54,640 nucleotides of DNA from Candidatus Mediterraneibacter stercoripullorum. Lineage in GTDB: Bacteria; Bacillota; Clostridia; Lachnospirales; Lachnospiraceae. Of this stretch, positions 33,773 through 42,403 are shown in pieces (position 1 is the stretch's first letter; every line of letters starts with the position of its first letter). The translations under genes were made by a program, and so were the position numbers. The stretch is from assembly GCA_019115765.1 (NCBI GenBank), contig DXCZ01000086.1, positions 1-54,640 of the forward strand, given 5' to 3'. The notes beneath the pieces were generated by a model. That model did not search any database, was not told the origin of the DNA, and saw only the letters and a list, made by a program, of their open reading frames with translations.

Positions 33773-34554
33773 CAGATTTCCACCTCCGTAGACAGAAATA
33801 CCGGACCGTCCTTGCATATCCGCCGGTTGTTCACATTGCTGTGGTGGTCTTTCTCTTTTGTTTTACAGACACAGGCCAGGCAGGCCCCGATTCCGCAGGC
33901 CATGCGCTCCTCCAGAGAAAGCCAGCACTCGATCTCCTTCTCCTCTGCGTATGCCTTCAGCGCGCGGAGCATGGGTGTCGGTCCACAGGCATAGATTACC
34001 TCCGCCTCCAGGTTGTTCTCCCGGATGGCGTCCATGACATTCCCCTTTGTTCCCACACTTCCATCCTCCGTGGAAATATAGACGTCACCATTCTGCTCAA
34101 ACTCTTCTTTCAGGAACGTTTCCTGATCCCGGTACCCCATTATGATCTGTTTCTTACCGCATTCCAACTGCTTTGCCAGCTCCAGGATCGGAGGCACCCC
34201 GATGCCGCCTCCGATAAGGAATGCCCGTTTTCCTTCCGCTCTTTCAAGAGGAAATCCATTTCCCAGAGGCCCGATCACAGGCACAATATCTCCATCCTTC
34301 ATGCGGGAAAACAGCTCCGTTCCCGTTCCGCTTCCGGTCACCCGGTAAACCACCCGCAGAGCCCCCCTCGTCCTGTCAATCTCGCAGATGCTGATGGGAC
34401 GGGGCAGAAGCTTGCTCCCCTCATTCGTATACATAGATATGAACTGCCCAGGCTTCGCTTCCGCTGCCGCTTCCGTCTTCAGCCACATACTGTAAATTCC
34501 CTCCGCAATTCTCTCCTGAGAGAGAATTATGGAATTTTCTTTCTTTTTCGTCAT
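33772..34554 (-). CDS. pyrK: Dihydroorotate dehydrogenase electron transfer subunit
   Basis: Carries FAD and a 2Fe-2S cluster and passes electrons from PyrD to NAD. 260 residues: an N-terminal ferredoxin-reductase-like FAD domain (PGQFISMY, LLPRPISI), a GGGIGVPPILELAK nucleotide motif near residue 110, and the cluster cysteines near the end, CGIGACLACVCKT and a fourth in RICKDGPVF. Start 34554 follows AAAGGAG; the frame upstream has no site. It lies between pyrF (70 bases upstream) and pyrD (overlapping). Confidence 0.96.
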   Translation of the reverse strand: MTKKKENSIILSQERIAEGIYSMWLKTEAAAEAKPGQFISMYTNEGSKLLPRPISICEIDRTRGALRVVYRVTGSGTGTELFSRMKDGDIVPVIGPLGNGFPLERAEGKRAFLIGGGIGVPPILELAKQLECGKKQIIMGYRDQETFLKEEFEQNGDVYISTEDGSVGTKGNVMDAIRENNLEAEVIYACGPTPMLRALKAYAEEKEIECWLSLEERMACGIGACLACVCKTKEKDHHSNVNNRRICKDGPVFLSTEVEI

Positions 34555-34624
34555 ACAAACTCCTTTTGTCAGAATTTTCTCCAAAAAAGTACCTGTCACT
34601 TTTTTCCGCCGTTTTCAGAATATT

Positions 34625-35554
34625 CTACAAATTTCCTTCCAACGCACCGCTGATATCGCTGATCATGGCTTCAACAGCTGCTCTGGACGCATCTCCGAAG
34701 TTCTCTGCACCATACTTCGCATATGCCTCCTGTTTGTAAGCAGCTATGATTCCTCTGGAGGAATTCACAATAGCGCCAAGTCCATCTTCATTAAAGAAAT
34801 GCACAAGGTCTTTGCCCTGTCCTCCCTGTGCACCATATCCCGGAACAAGGATATAGGACTTCGGCATGATCCGGCGGAGGACCTTGCCCATCTCCGGATA
34901 GGTCGCTCCTACAACCGCGCCGATATAACTATACTCATCTCCCATACAGTCAGCGCCCCACTCGGCAACCTTCTCTCCTACCAGTTCATACAGCGGTCTG
35001 CCGTCGATCAGCTGATCCTGGAACTCACCACTGGAAGGATTGGATGTCTTCACAAGAATGAAGAGTCCCTTCTTCTCCTCTTTGCAGACATCGATAAATG
35101 GGTTTACCCCGTCTGATCCCAGATATGGATTCACAGTCACAAAATCCTCATCAAAAGGAGCATACACTTTGCTTCCTACTTTTACTTTTCCGATATGTCC
35201 TGTTGCATAGGCAGCTGAAGTAGATCCGATATCTCCTCTCTTGATATCTCCGATCACTACAAGGTCCTTAGATTTGCAATAATCAACCGTTTTCTTAAAC
35301 GCCTGCAGTCCCGGAATGCCAAACTGTTCATACATGGCAATCTGCGGCTTCACCGCAGGGATCAGATCGTATGTCTTATCTACGATTTCCTTATTAAACT
35401 GCCACACGGCCTCAGCCGCGCCCTCCAGCGTCTCGCCATACTCGGCAAACGCCTTGTCCAGCACGTGCTGCGGAATATAATTCAGCATGGGATCCAGCCC
35501 AACAACGATAGGCGCTCCCGTCTTTTTAATCTTTTCAACCAGTTTATTGATCAT
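34625..35554 (-). CDS. pyrF: Orotidine 5'-phosphate decarboxylase (long form)
   Basis: Decarboxylates OMP to UMP. 309 residues, matching the longer subfamily 2. Motifs: PIVVGLDPMLNYIPQH near residue 15, VVIGDIKRGDIGSTS near residue 95 (the DxKRxD catalytic lysine and aspartates), and LVPGYGAQGGQGKDL near residue 232. GGAGG precedes the ATG. First gene of pyrF-pyrK-pyrD. Its promoter and leader share a conserved hairpin element with trxA. Confidence 0.97.
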   Translation of the reverse strand: MINKLVEKIKKTGAPIVVGLDPMLNYIPQHVLDKAFAEYGETLEGAAEAVWQFNKEIVDKTYDLIPAVKPQIAMYEQFGIPGLQAFKKTVDYCKSKDLVVIGDIKRGDIGSTSAAYATGHIGKVKVGSKVYAPFDEDFVTVNPYLGSDGVNPFIDVCKEEKKGLFILVKTSNPSSGEFQDQLIDGRPLYELVGEKVAEWGADCMGDEYSYIGAVVGATYPEMGKVLRRIMPKSYILVPGYGAQGGQGKDLVHFFNEDGLGAIVNSSRGIIAAYKQEAYAKYGAENFGDASRAAVEAMISDISGALEGNL

Positions 35555-35592
35555 ACTCTTTCCTCCATTCTTTTACATTTCAAGTATTCATA

Positions 35593-35648
35593 TTACACCA
35601 CGGACACCAGGCTCGTAAAAAACTCGCCGAGTGTTCATATTATACCAT
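35593..35648 (-). promoter_or_regulatory. pyrF promoter with conserved downstream hairpin element (copy 2)
   Basis: Minus strand TGGTATAAT (TATAAT = 35639-35644) followed by ATGAACACTCGGCGAG, a T-rich loop and CGAGCCTGGTGTCC, which pair as in copy 1 with several compensating changes. A second, weaker copy of the -10 region (TGGTGTAATATGAATACTTG, about 35581-35600) follows downstream. Confidence 0.65.
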
Positions 35649-35739
35649 GCTCCTCATTCTCGCGAAATACCTTTATCCGGAAATCCGGCATATATTCCTA
35701 AATATCTGTTGCCATTCCGTCTTATCTCAACACAGGGTT

Positions 35740-36240
35740 TCAATGACGGACGGCCGAGAAAGAGGAAACAGCAACGAGATATTTTTCCATACCGCCCGGC
35801 GCCAGCAGTTCAAAGGGGAACGTCGGAATATTCCTCAACACCCCGTACACAAAGATCAGGATCAGAACCGCCACAAGCAGCCTGACACTGATTCTCCCGT
35901 CCACATGATTCTCCCCCGAAATAACCCAGTCCATTCCCCGAACTACCACGTACAGGCCGATAAAAGGAAGCAGTATTGTCATAAGCGGGTTATAACTGAA
36001 AGCATCCAGGATCTGCCCGTGCAGAAGCGAATAACTTGCCCGGCCCGCGCCGCATCCCGGGCAGTACAGGCCAGTCAGAAAATAAAAAACACAGGGAAGA
36101 GGATACTGATACGGATCGTGATAATATAGATAAAGTGCTCCTGCCAGAGCCACAGACAAAACCGCTCCCGCCAGAGCAGCTCTCCGGCATCTTTTTACTC
36201 TGATATACTCCCATAACCGTCGCACCCGGCTTCCCTGCAT
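35740..36240 (-). CDS. DUF2752 family membrane protein
   Basis: 166 residues with three or four membrane helices and the DUF2752 signature LTGLYCPGCGAGRASYSLLHG near residue 55 (conserved CPxCG cysteines). The N-terminus is basic, and the C-terminal helix is followed by a short soluble tail. GGGAGAG precedes the ATG. Function is unknown. The next upstream gene, a zinc-ribbon/CD225 protein, is on the same strand 62 bases away. Confidence 0.85.
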   Translation of the reverse strand: MQGSRVRRLWEYIRVKRCRRAALAGAVLSVALAGALYLYYHDPYQYPLPCVFYFLTGLYCPGCGAGRASYSLLHGQILDAFSYNPLMTILLPFIGLYVVVRGMDWVISGENHVDGRISVRLLVAVLILIFVYGVLRNIPTFPFELLAPGGMEKYLVAVSSFSAVRH

Positions 36241-36301
36241 TCCGTTGTCTCTCCCGTCTCTTACTTTATAAATATCTCATTTAAACATTATCGGCTTATT
36301 A

Positions 36302-36754
36302 TTAATAGTAGTAATAAAATTCGCTGATGCTTCCAATCACTCCAAACGCCATGGAGAAAAGCTCTACCAGCAGTCCGACCACAAACGCCACAATGATCCA
36401 GATTTTTGCATTTCTCGCCGCGCGGTGCGCTTCCTCGTTATTTCCAGCATAAGTAGCACTGTTGATCTTTGCCGCAAACACGATTGCAACGATACCAAAC
36501 GGCGGACAGCAGCATATCGTGGAAATGATAGCCAGGATCAGATAGGGCACCCAGTTCACCGGCTCCCCCTGATCATACCGCTGATATCCGGCCGAATATC
36601 CGCCTCCATTCCAGGAAGAGTTATCCTGGTATCCTTCATTTTGCTGTGTTCCGGCCCCCGTATCGTATTCCGGTGCCTCCGGCTGCTCTGCTCCACAGTA
36701 CGGACAGAACCTGGCATCATCCGGTATTTCCTTGTAACAGTTGATACAGTTCAT
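36302..36754 (-). CDS. Zinc-ribbon and CD225/dispanin membrane protein
   Basis: 150 residues. The N-terminus has a zinc ribbon CINCYKEIPDDARFCPYCG (two CxxC). A glycine/tyrosine/asparagine-rich linker follows (about residues 28-68), then two membrane helices with the CD225 pattern NWVPYLILAIISTICCCPPFGIVAIVFAAK and INSATYAGNNEEAHRAARNAKIWIIVAF. The cysteine-rich CCCPP loop fits. An alternative start two codons upstream is possible; this ATG is better spaced from GAGG. Paired with DUF2752; the role is unknown. Confidence 0.85.
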   Translation of the reverse strand: MNCINCYKEIPDDARFCPYCGAEQPEAPEYDTGAGTQQNEGYQDNSSWNGGGYSAGYQRYDQGEPVNWVPYLILAIISTICCCPPFGIVAIVFAAKINSATYAGNNEEAHRAARNAKIWIIVAFVVGLLVELFSMAFGVIGSISEFYYYY

Positions 36755-36857
36755 TCTCATACCTCACTCTCTTCGTCCCTGTCATACAGGGCTATTTGGT
36801 AAATTGTAACCATTCAGCCCGCTTCCTTAGGCAAGCCGCTCTGTTACGATAAATTTT

Positions 36858-36883
36858 GTGCCGCGGCAGGAACGCCGCGGCAC
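36858..36883. repeat. Perfect GC-rich hairpin between the CD225 and ECF genes
   Basis: GTGCCGCGGC (36858-36867) and GCCGCGGCAC (36874-36883) are perfect complements around a 6-base loop. It lies 50 bases after the ECF gene on the minus strand. Neither side has a good U-run, so terminator function is uncertain. Confidence 0.5.
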
Positions 36884-36932
36884 CTATGGTCTAATCATAT
36901 CATCTTTTTTAATAAAAAGCTATTCTTTTCAC

Positions 36933-37538
36933 TTAAGCTTCTTTCACCTTCGGCCGGTGGATCAGGCCGGATCTGAGAAGAACCGGACGAAGCACATTGT
37001 AAAGAACTCCTACCAGCACTACAGATATCACTGCATTTACAAATGTGGACGCTGTACTCCACTTTGCCAGAACACTTGCCATCTGCTGAGGCTGCCCCAG
37101 GATATACCGATTATAGAAGAATCCCACAAGAGGATCTGCGATCACGTTAAAAGCCAGACCTGCTGCCGATGCGATGATACTCCAGCGGCAGACATATCTG
37201 CGGTCCGTGCTCTCATCAATCTTTGCAATATGATGCGCCACAAGTCCGACGATCAGACCGATACAGAGCTTCAGCACAAATGTCTTCGGAGCGCCTGTGA
37301 TATACACCGGATCCATGATATCCGCAATTCCCATTCCAATCGCTCCGGCAAGACCGCCGTACCATCCTCCCAGGATCAGCGCCCCCAGAACGCAGAATGC
37401 GTTCCCGATGTGAATCGATGTAGCGTCTCCGCCCGGAAGCGGGATCTTGATCTGCAAAAATGTAAATGATACAAAGCACAGCGCTGCCATCAGAGCAGTC
37501 TGAGCAAGTTTTATAACAGTTTCATTTCTTCTTTCCAT
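36933..37538 (-). CDS. ECF transporter S component
   Basis: 201 residues, six hydrophobic helices. Features typical of S components are LAQTALMAALCFVSFTFLQIKIPLP at the N-terminus (ALMAAL motif that contacts EcfT), FCVLGALILGGWYGGLAGAIGMGIADI, and MDPVYITGAPKTFVLKLCIG. Substrate cannot be assigned. Start 37538 follows AGAGGAA. EcfA and EcfT are not in the window, so it is a group II S component that uses a shared energy module. Confidence 0.85.
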   Translation of the reverse strand: MERRNETVIKLAQTALMAALCFVSFTFLQIKIPLPGGDATSIHIGNAFCVLGALILGGWYGGLAGAIGMGIADIMDPVYITGAPKTFVLKLCIGLIVGLVAHHIAKIDESTDRRYVCRWSIIASAAGLAFNVIADPLVGFFYNRYILGQPQQMASVLAKWSTASTFVNAVISVVLVGVLYNVLRPVLLRSGLIHRPKVKEA

Positions 37539-37635
37539 AATAAATTTCCTCTTTTCATTTATAGACTGTATGAAATATTTCATGTTCGCTACTGGTATAC
37601 TATCACCGGACTGGTCATATTAAAACGTCCAGTTT

Positions 37636-40425
37636 TCACTTTTTTATACAGTCCAGTTTTGGAAACTTACTTTTTCCCCTGCCAAGCCTCACCTGTTCCA
37701 GCCGTTTTGCCTCATCATCGTCCAGATAATCAAAAAGATAGTTGCCCAGCCTGCCCGTACGGCTCAGGTGTTCCTGTCTGACTTCCTTCATCGCCAGCTC
37801 CACCTCTTCCCGCAGTCCGGCAGCTGACATTCTCCGCGCCCCGGCCCCCAGGATGATGACCTGCTCCAGAGCATCCGAAGTAGCTACCGTCACATCCGCG
37901 TTACGGGCAATCCTGCGCACGGTCTTCTCAATATACTGATCCGCAGTCTCAGCCTCCTTCGTATAGACAACATGAATGTTGTGGTATTTCGTCACTTCTC
38001 CAGGATTCCCCTCCACCTTATAGGCGTCAAAGACAAGGATCAGTGTACATTTCCTGTATCCCTGGTAGTTGGACAGGATATCCATCAGCTTCCCCCTCGC
38101 GGCGCCGATGTCTCTCTGGGCAAGAGAGTCCAGCTCCTCCCACGCAAAGATAATATTATATCCGTCTACAAGCAGATATTCCTCACGTTCTCCCTGTTCC
38201 TTCTTCCAGTGGGTCCATTTGCTGTCCGGATCAGGCTGCCGCTCCTGTGCATGTACCGTGACCGGCGTACTGCTCACACGCCGCTTTAGCGGATCCGGTG
38301 TACGGACATAGATAGCATCCAGTTCTTCCTGCGTCAGTTCGATCCTGGATCCACTCCTCCGGGGAACCGCCGCCAGCTTTTCCTTCCATTCCTCTGCCGC
38401 CCCGTCCTCTGCCGGAACCACACTCTCAAGATGCATATATGCCTCTACTTCATACCATGGGACAATAAAGCCGGCGCCATGGGCACAGAATACGGAACCG
38501 GTTGGATTCTCAATATCCGCCTCTGAATCATATCCCGCAGCCGCCACCGCTTCTTCCATGTTATGACACACATCATATCCTTTCAGTGTGCAGAAAAGTC
38601 TCCCGCGTCCGCCTGTATAAGCGGCAAATTCCGTCTGATATCCCCGCATGGTGGAAACTGGTGCGCTGCCGGTCAGCACGGCCGTATCTCCTTCTGTCAG
38701 AGGAGGTTCAAAACTTCCATACATTCTCTGCACATCCGTCATGGCTCTTCCCACACCCCCGGAAGGCATCTCCATGCGGAACTCATACCAGGGTTCAAGA
38801 AGAATGCTCTCCGCCTTCTTCAGTCCCTGCCGCACGGCTCTGTATGTAGCCTGCCGGAAATCTCCGCCCTCGGTATGCTTCTGATGAGCTCTGCCGGACA
38901 TAAGCGTGATCTTCATATCCGTGATCGGGGAACCGGTCAGCACGCCGGGATGTTCCCGTTCTTCCAGATGGGTCAGGATCAGCCTCTGCCAGTTCCGGTC
39001 CAGCACATCCTCAGGACATTCCGACGCAAACTGCATCCCAGATCCCCTTTCTCCCGGTTCCAGCATAAGATGAACCTCAGCATAATGCCGGAGAGGTTCA
39101 AAATGCCCGACTCCCTCCACCGGAGCCTTGATCGTCTCCTTATATACTATGCTGCCTTCTCCGAAACGCACAAGAACTCCATAACGTTCTTTGATCAGCT
39201 GCTTCAATATTTCTGTCTGCACCTCTCCCATGAGCTGTACGTGAATCTCTCCTGTCTGCTCCTGCCAGAGGATATGCAGCTCCGGTTCCTCCTCTTCCAG
39301 CTGCCGGAGATTGCGCAGCATGGCATGGACATCGCACTCCTCCGGAAGTTCCAGACTGTAGGTAAGCACCGGTTCCAGCACCGGCATACCCGACGCCGTC
39401 TCGGCACCCAGCCCCTGTCCCGGGCGGGTGCTCTCCGGACCTGTCACGGCACATACACGTCCGGCCTCCACCTGCTGGATCAGCTCATACTTCTCCCCGG
39501 AATAAATGCGGATCTGATTGATCTTCTCCTCGGTTCCGGGAAGGATCTCCTTCACCCGCAGTACACCTCCCGTGATCTTCATCCATGTCAGGCGGGCTCC
39601 CTGGGTGTCCCGGGATATTTTATATACTTTTGCGCCAAATGCTTCCGGATATACGGATACCGGAGTATATTTTACAATTCCGTCCAGCAGTTCCTCTATT
39701 CCTTCTCCCCGCAGCGCAGAGCCGAACCAGCAGGGGAATATCTTCCTCTCTCCCGCTGCTTTTCGAATACTTTCCTGCGTGATATGCCCGGTTTCCAGAT
39801 ACTCTTCCAGCATGTCTTCATCACAGACCGCCGCATTCTCCTCCCAGGAGTCCCCGGCTTCCACTTCCGTTCCGGTGTTCTGTCCGGCCTTCCAGCTGCC
39901 GAAAGCCACACAGTTTCCGCTGAGCTGCTCCTGCAGCTGGGCAAGCACCTGCTCCCCATCGGTTCCTTCCTGATCCATCTTATTAATGAACAGAAACACA
40001 GGGATCTGATACTGCTTCAGAAGTCTCCACAGCGTAACCGTGTGTCCCTGCACGCCGTCAGCCGCACTGATCACCAGTACCGCGCAGTCCAGCACCTGCA
40101 GCGTCCGCTCCATTTCCGCCGAGAAATCCACATGCCCCGGCGTATCCAGCAGAGTTATCCCCACATTTTTCCAATTCATCTCCGCCTGTTTGGAAAAAAT
40201 GGTGATTCCCCGTTCCCTTTCCAGTTCATATGTATCCAGGAAAGTATCCCCGTGGTCCACTCTTCCCTGCTTCCTTATGCTGCCGCTCAGATAAAGCATG
40301 CCCTCGGACAGCGTAGTCTTTCCTGCATCGACATGGGCGACAAGTCCCACATTGATATTCTTAAGCGGCGTTCCTGCCGTCTTTTTTCCTGTATTGTTTT
40401 TCGTATTTACAGACGTATTTTCCAT
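37636..40425 (-). CDS. Tet(M)-like ribosomal protection GTPase fused to Rae1-like NYN nuclease
   Basis: 929 residues. The first part (to about residue 700) is an EF-G/Tet(M)-type translational GTPase: AHVDAGKTTLSEGML (G1), RGITIF (G2), DTPGHVDFSAEME (G3), NKMDQEG (G4) and FGSAL (G5), then domains II-V. A linker is followed, from about residue 749, by an NYN/YacP domain closely like Bacillus Rae1, the A-site mRNA endonuclease: VDGYNIIFAW, LILVFDAYKVEGNPG, KEAETADQYIEKT and VATSDALEQV with the acidic catalytic residues kept. Both parts act on the ribosomal A site. Real tetracycline protection is unproven. A long hairpin hides its ribosome binding site (40433-40482). Downstream lies the ECF gene; the LysR gene ends 81 bases upstream, same strand. 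Confidence 0.85.
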   Translation of the reverse strand: MENTSVNTKNNTGKKTAGTPLKNINVGLVAHVDAGKTTLSEGMLYLSGSIRKQGRVDHGDTFLDTYELERERGITIFSKQAEMNWKNVGITLLDTPGHVDFSAEMERTLQVLDCAVLVISAADGVQGHTVTLWRLLKQYQIPVFLFINKMDQEGTDGEQVLAQLQEQLSGNCVAFGSWKAGQNTGTEVEAGDSWEENAAVCDEDMLEEYLETGHITQESIRKAAGERKIFPCWFGSALRGEGIEELLDGIVKYTPVSVYPEAFGAKVYKISRDTQGARLTWMKITGGVLRVKEILPGTEEKINQIRIYSGEKYELIQQVEAGRVCAVTGPESTRPGQGLGAETASGMPVLEPVLTYSLELPEECDVHAMLRNLRQLEEEEPELHILWQEQTGEIHVQLMGEVQTEILKQLIKERYGVLVRFGEGSIVYKETIKAPVEGVGHFEPLRHYAEVHLMLEPGERGSGMQFASECPEDVLDRNWQRLILTHLEEREHPGVLTGSPITDMKITLMSGRAHQKHTEGGDFRQATYRAVRQGLKKAESILLEPWYEFRMEMPSGGVGRAMTDVQRMYGSFEPPLTEGDTAVLTGSAPVSTMRGYQTEFAAYTGGRGRLFCTLKGYDVCHNMEEAVAAAGYDSEADIENPTGSVFCAHGAGFIVPWYEVEAYMHLESVVPAEDGAAEEWKEKLAAVPRRSGSRIELTQEELDAIYVRTPDPLKRRVSSTPVTVHAQERQPDPDSKWTHWKKEQGEREEYLLVDGYNIIFAWEELDSLAQRDIGAARGKLMDILSNYQGYRKCTLILVFDAYKVEGNPGEVTKYHNIHVVYTKEAETADQYIEKTVRRIARNADVTVATSDALEQVIILGAGARRMSAAGLREEVELAMKEVRQEHLSRTGRLGNYLFDYLDDDEAKRLEQVRLGRGKSKFPKLDCIKK

Positions 40426-40432
40426 GAAAATA

Positions 40433-40482
40433 CCCCTTTCTGTGCTATGATCATATCCTTTTAATCATAGCACAGAGAGGGG
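40433..40482 (-). promoter_or_regulatory. RBS-sequestering hairpin of the GTPase-nuclease gene
   Basis: Left arm 40433-40451 and right arm 40464-40482 pair at 18 of 19 positions around a 12-base loop. On the minus strand the second arm ends CAGAAAGGGG, which is the only ribosome binding site, seven bases before the ATG. The tail TATTTTC could also let it act as a terminator. Expression should need this stem to be opened. Confidence 0.8.
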
Positions 40483-40506
40483 CGTAAGTCGACCTGTCAT
40501 TCTTAT

Positions 40507-41430
40507 TCAATCCTGTATACCCAGGTATCGCTTCAACGCTTCTACATAAATCTCGCCCATCTTACTCAGAATGGTATTTTTTCTCACAATATATCCGATC
40601 TCCATTCTGCTGTTCTGATTTTCTTCATCGCCTCTGAAAGGAACCGCTGCAAACTCATTGCCGTTCAGTTCCTCGCAGATAATACCGGAACAGAGGGTAT
40701 ATCCATTCAATCCGACCATCAGGTTCAGCATGGTGGCCCGGTCATTTGCATGTATAATTCTTGGATATTCATTTGTAGAAAGGATCTCTTCAGCCAGATA
40801 GAACGAGCTGTCCTCTCCCTGTTCAAAAGACAGGCACGGATAATCCGCCAGCTGCTGAAAGGAGATAGAATCCTCGCCTGCCAGCGGATGATTCTTCCAC
40901 AGGTATACATAAGCCTGGCATTCGATCAGATAATGAAACTCTAGCCCGGCCGACTTCATCATTTTCTCCAGACTCTTCCGGTTGAAATCAGACAGATATA
41001 AAATTCCGATCTCGCTTCTCATCGTGCTGACATCGCGGATCACCTCCGCCGTCCTCGTCTCCCGGATGGCAAATGCATATTTTGACATGTCGAATTCCTT
41101 CGCCATATCCACAAAGGCCTTTACCGCAAAGGAGTAATGCTGGGTAGAAACTCCAAACTTCTTTCTGAGAGATCCGTTCTTCCCGTACTTTTCCAGAATC
41201 GTCTCATACTGGCCTATAAGCTGTCTTGCATAAAGGAGGAATTCCGAACCGTCATTGGTCAGTGTCACCCCTCTGCCGCTCCTGTAGAACAGCGTGATTC
41301 CCAGTTCCTTTTCCAGTTCCCGGACAGCACTGGTCAGAGAAGGCTGTGAAACATAGAGTTGTTCCGCAGCCTTATTGATAGATTTCACTTCCGCTATAGT
41401 GATAAAGTAGTTTAATTGTGTTAATGTCAT
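40507..41430 (-). CDS. LysR family transcriptional regulator
   Basis: 307 residues: N-terminal winged helix with MTLTQLNYFITIAEVKSINK, AAEQLYVSQPSLTSAVRELEKELG and FYRSGRGVTLT, then the substrate-binding domain. Start 41430 follows GGAGAG; the frame also has a TTG six codons earlier, inside that site, which is not used. It is oriented like the GTPase-nuclease gene, which it precedes by 81 bases, and follows the polysaccharide deacetylase. The effector and targets are unknown; either neighbour could be regulated. Confidence 0.9.
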   Translation of the reverse strand: MTLTQLNYFITIAEVKSINKAAEQLYVSQPSLTSAVRELEKELGITLFYRSGRGVTLTNDGSEFLLYARQLIGQYETILEKYGKNGSLRKKFGVSTQHYSFAVKAFVDMAKEFDMSKYAFAIRETRTAEVIRDVSTMRSEIGILYLSDFNRKSLEKMMKSAGLEFHYLIECQAYVYLWKNHPLAGEDSISFQQLADYPCLSFEQGEDSSFYLAEEILSTNEYPRIIHANDRATMLNLMVGLNGYTLCSGIICEELNGNEFAAVPFRGDEENQNSRMEIGYIVRKNTILSKMGEIYVEALKRYLGIQD

Positions 41431-41518
41431 TTTATCCTGTCTCTCCAATCAAGCATATGAGCCATTAGCAGAAACCGGATTGTTCTGCAACGGACTCTAT
41501 CAGGTACATTGTATGTCA

Positions 41519-42403
41519 TCAGTTATTTACCCCGTGATGCACCACGTAGCTCTCCCTGTCTATCGCCCGGAATTCATATCCCAGATTTTTGTAATATTCC
41601 AGGATATGGGGCAGCGCCTCTACTGTTGCATCCTTTGCCGCCGTATCATGAAACAGTATCATAACATGACTGTACTTATCTGTTTCTGAATTTTTTATAA
41701 GCTCTTCCTTTGTAGTTCCCGACTCTCCGTCACCGCTGCTGATATTCCAGTCGTAATACTGATACCCCTTTTTCTGCACCAGTTCTACCAGCTCCGACAT
41801 GATACCTTTTGTATATTTTGCCGAGACCGTATTGGATGATCCGCCGGGAAATCGGATGAAACACGGTACGAAACCAATCTGTTCCTCCGCCACCTGCCCG
41901 ATCTTTTCCAGGTCTTCAAAATAAGCGTCTACAGAAGCATAAACCTGATCATATTCATGCGTATATGAATGAAGCCCTATGGTATGTCCGGCGTCATATG
42001 CCTCTTTGATCAGATAACGGTACTCTTCCTCCTGACCGGTAATAAAAAAAGTAGCCTTTGCATCGTACTGCGCCAAAATATCCAAAACAGTCTTCGTATT
42101 TTCAGACGGACCGTCATCGAAAGTAAGATAGACCACCTTCTCACCTTCCTTTTCCTCCGTAGTTCCGACGGGAACCCCGGGCTGAAGTGACAGTGATTTT
42201 GCCCGCTCTGCTATTGCTCTTTCCGCAGCTGCCGCCGCTTCCTCCTCAGCTTTTTTCTGCGCCTCGATCTCCGCACGTGCCCTTGCATCTTCCCTGCTGT
42301 TCACCACCATACAGAAACCTGTGGCAGCTATTACAAAAAATGCCAGTCCACAGAGGATCATGGCATTGATATTATACTTTCCGCCGTTTTTCCCGTTTAT
42401 CAT
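41519..42403 (-). CDS. Polysaccharide deacetylase (CE4), membrane-anchored
   Basis: 294 residues. A basic N-terminus and one membrane helix (about residues 13-34) act as signal-anchor. A charged alanine/glutamate-rich coiled-coil spacer (residues 36-70) follows. The catalytic domain has CE4 motifs: LTFDDGPSENT (metal aspartates) near residue 93, LHSYTHEYDQV (HxxxH) near residue 143, RFPGGSSNTVS near residue 187, and a final LFHD. It probably removes acetyl groups from peptidoglycan at the cell surface. The other option is another wall polymer. Confidence 0.92.
   Translation of the reverse strand: MINGKNGGKYNINAMILCGLAFFVIAATGFCMVVNSREDARARAEIEAQKKAEEEAAAAAERAIAERAKSLSLQPGVPVGTTEEKEGEKVVYLTFDDGPSENTKTVLDILAQYDAKATFFITGQEEEYRYLIKEAYDAGHTIGLHSYTHEYDQVYASVDAYFEDLEKIGQVAEEQIGFVPCFIRFPGGSSNTVSAKYTKGIMSELVELVQKKGYQYYDWNISSGDGESGTTKEELIKNSETDKYSHVMILFHDTAAKDATVEALPHILEYYKNLGYEFRAIDRESYVVHHGVNN

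Noticed and set aside
37636-40425. Tetracycline resistance gene tet(M)
   Set aside because: The similarity is to the general EF-G/Tet family. The fused NYN nuclease and full divergence make this a different protein, and resistance is not shown.
38563-40464. Open frame of 633 codons on the plus strand opposite the GTPase-nuclease gene
   Set aside because: Low-quality composition rich in H, L, S and P, no domain motif, and fully covered by a gene with clear motifs on the other strand. It is an antisense shadow.
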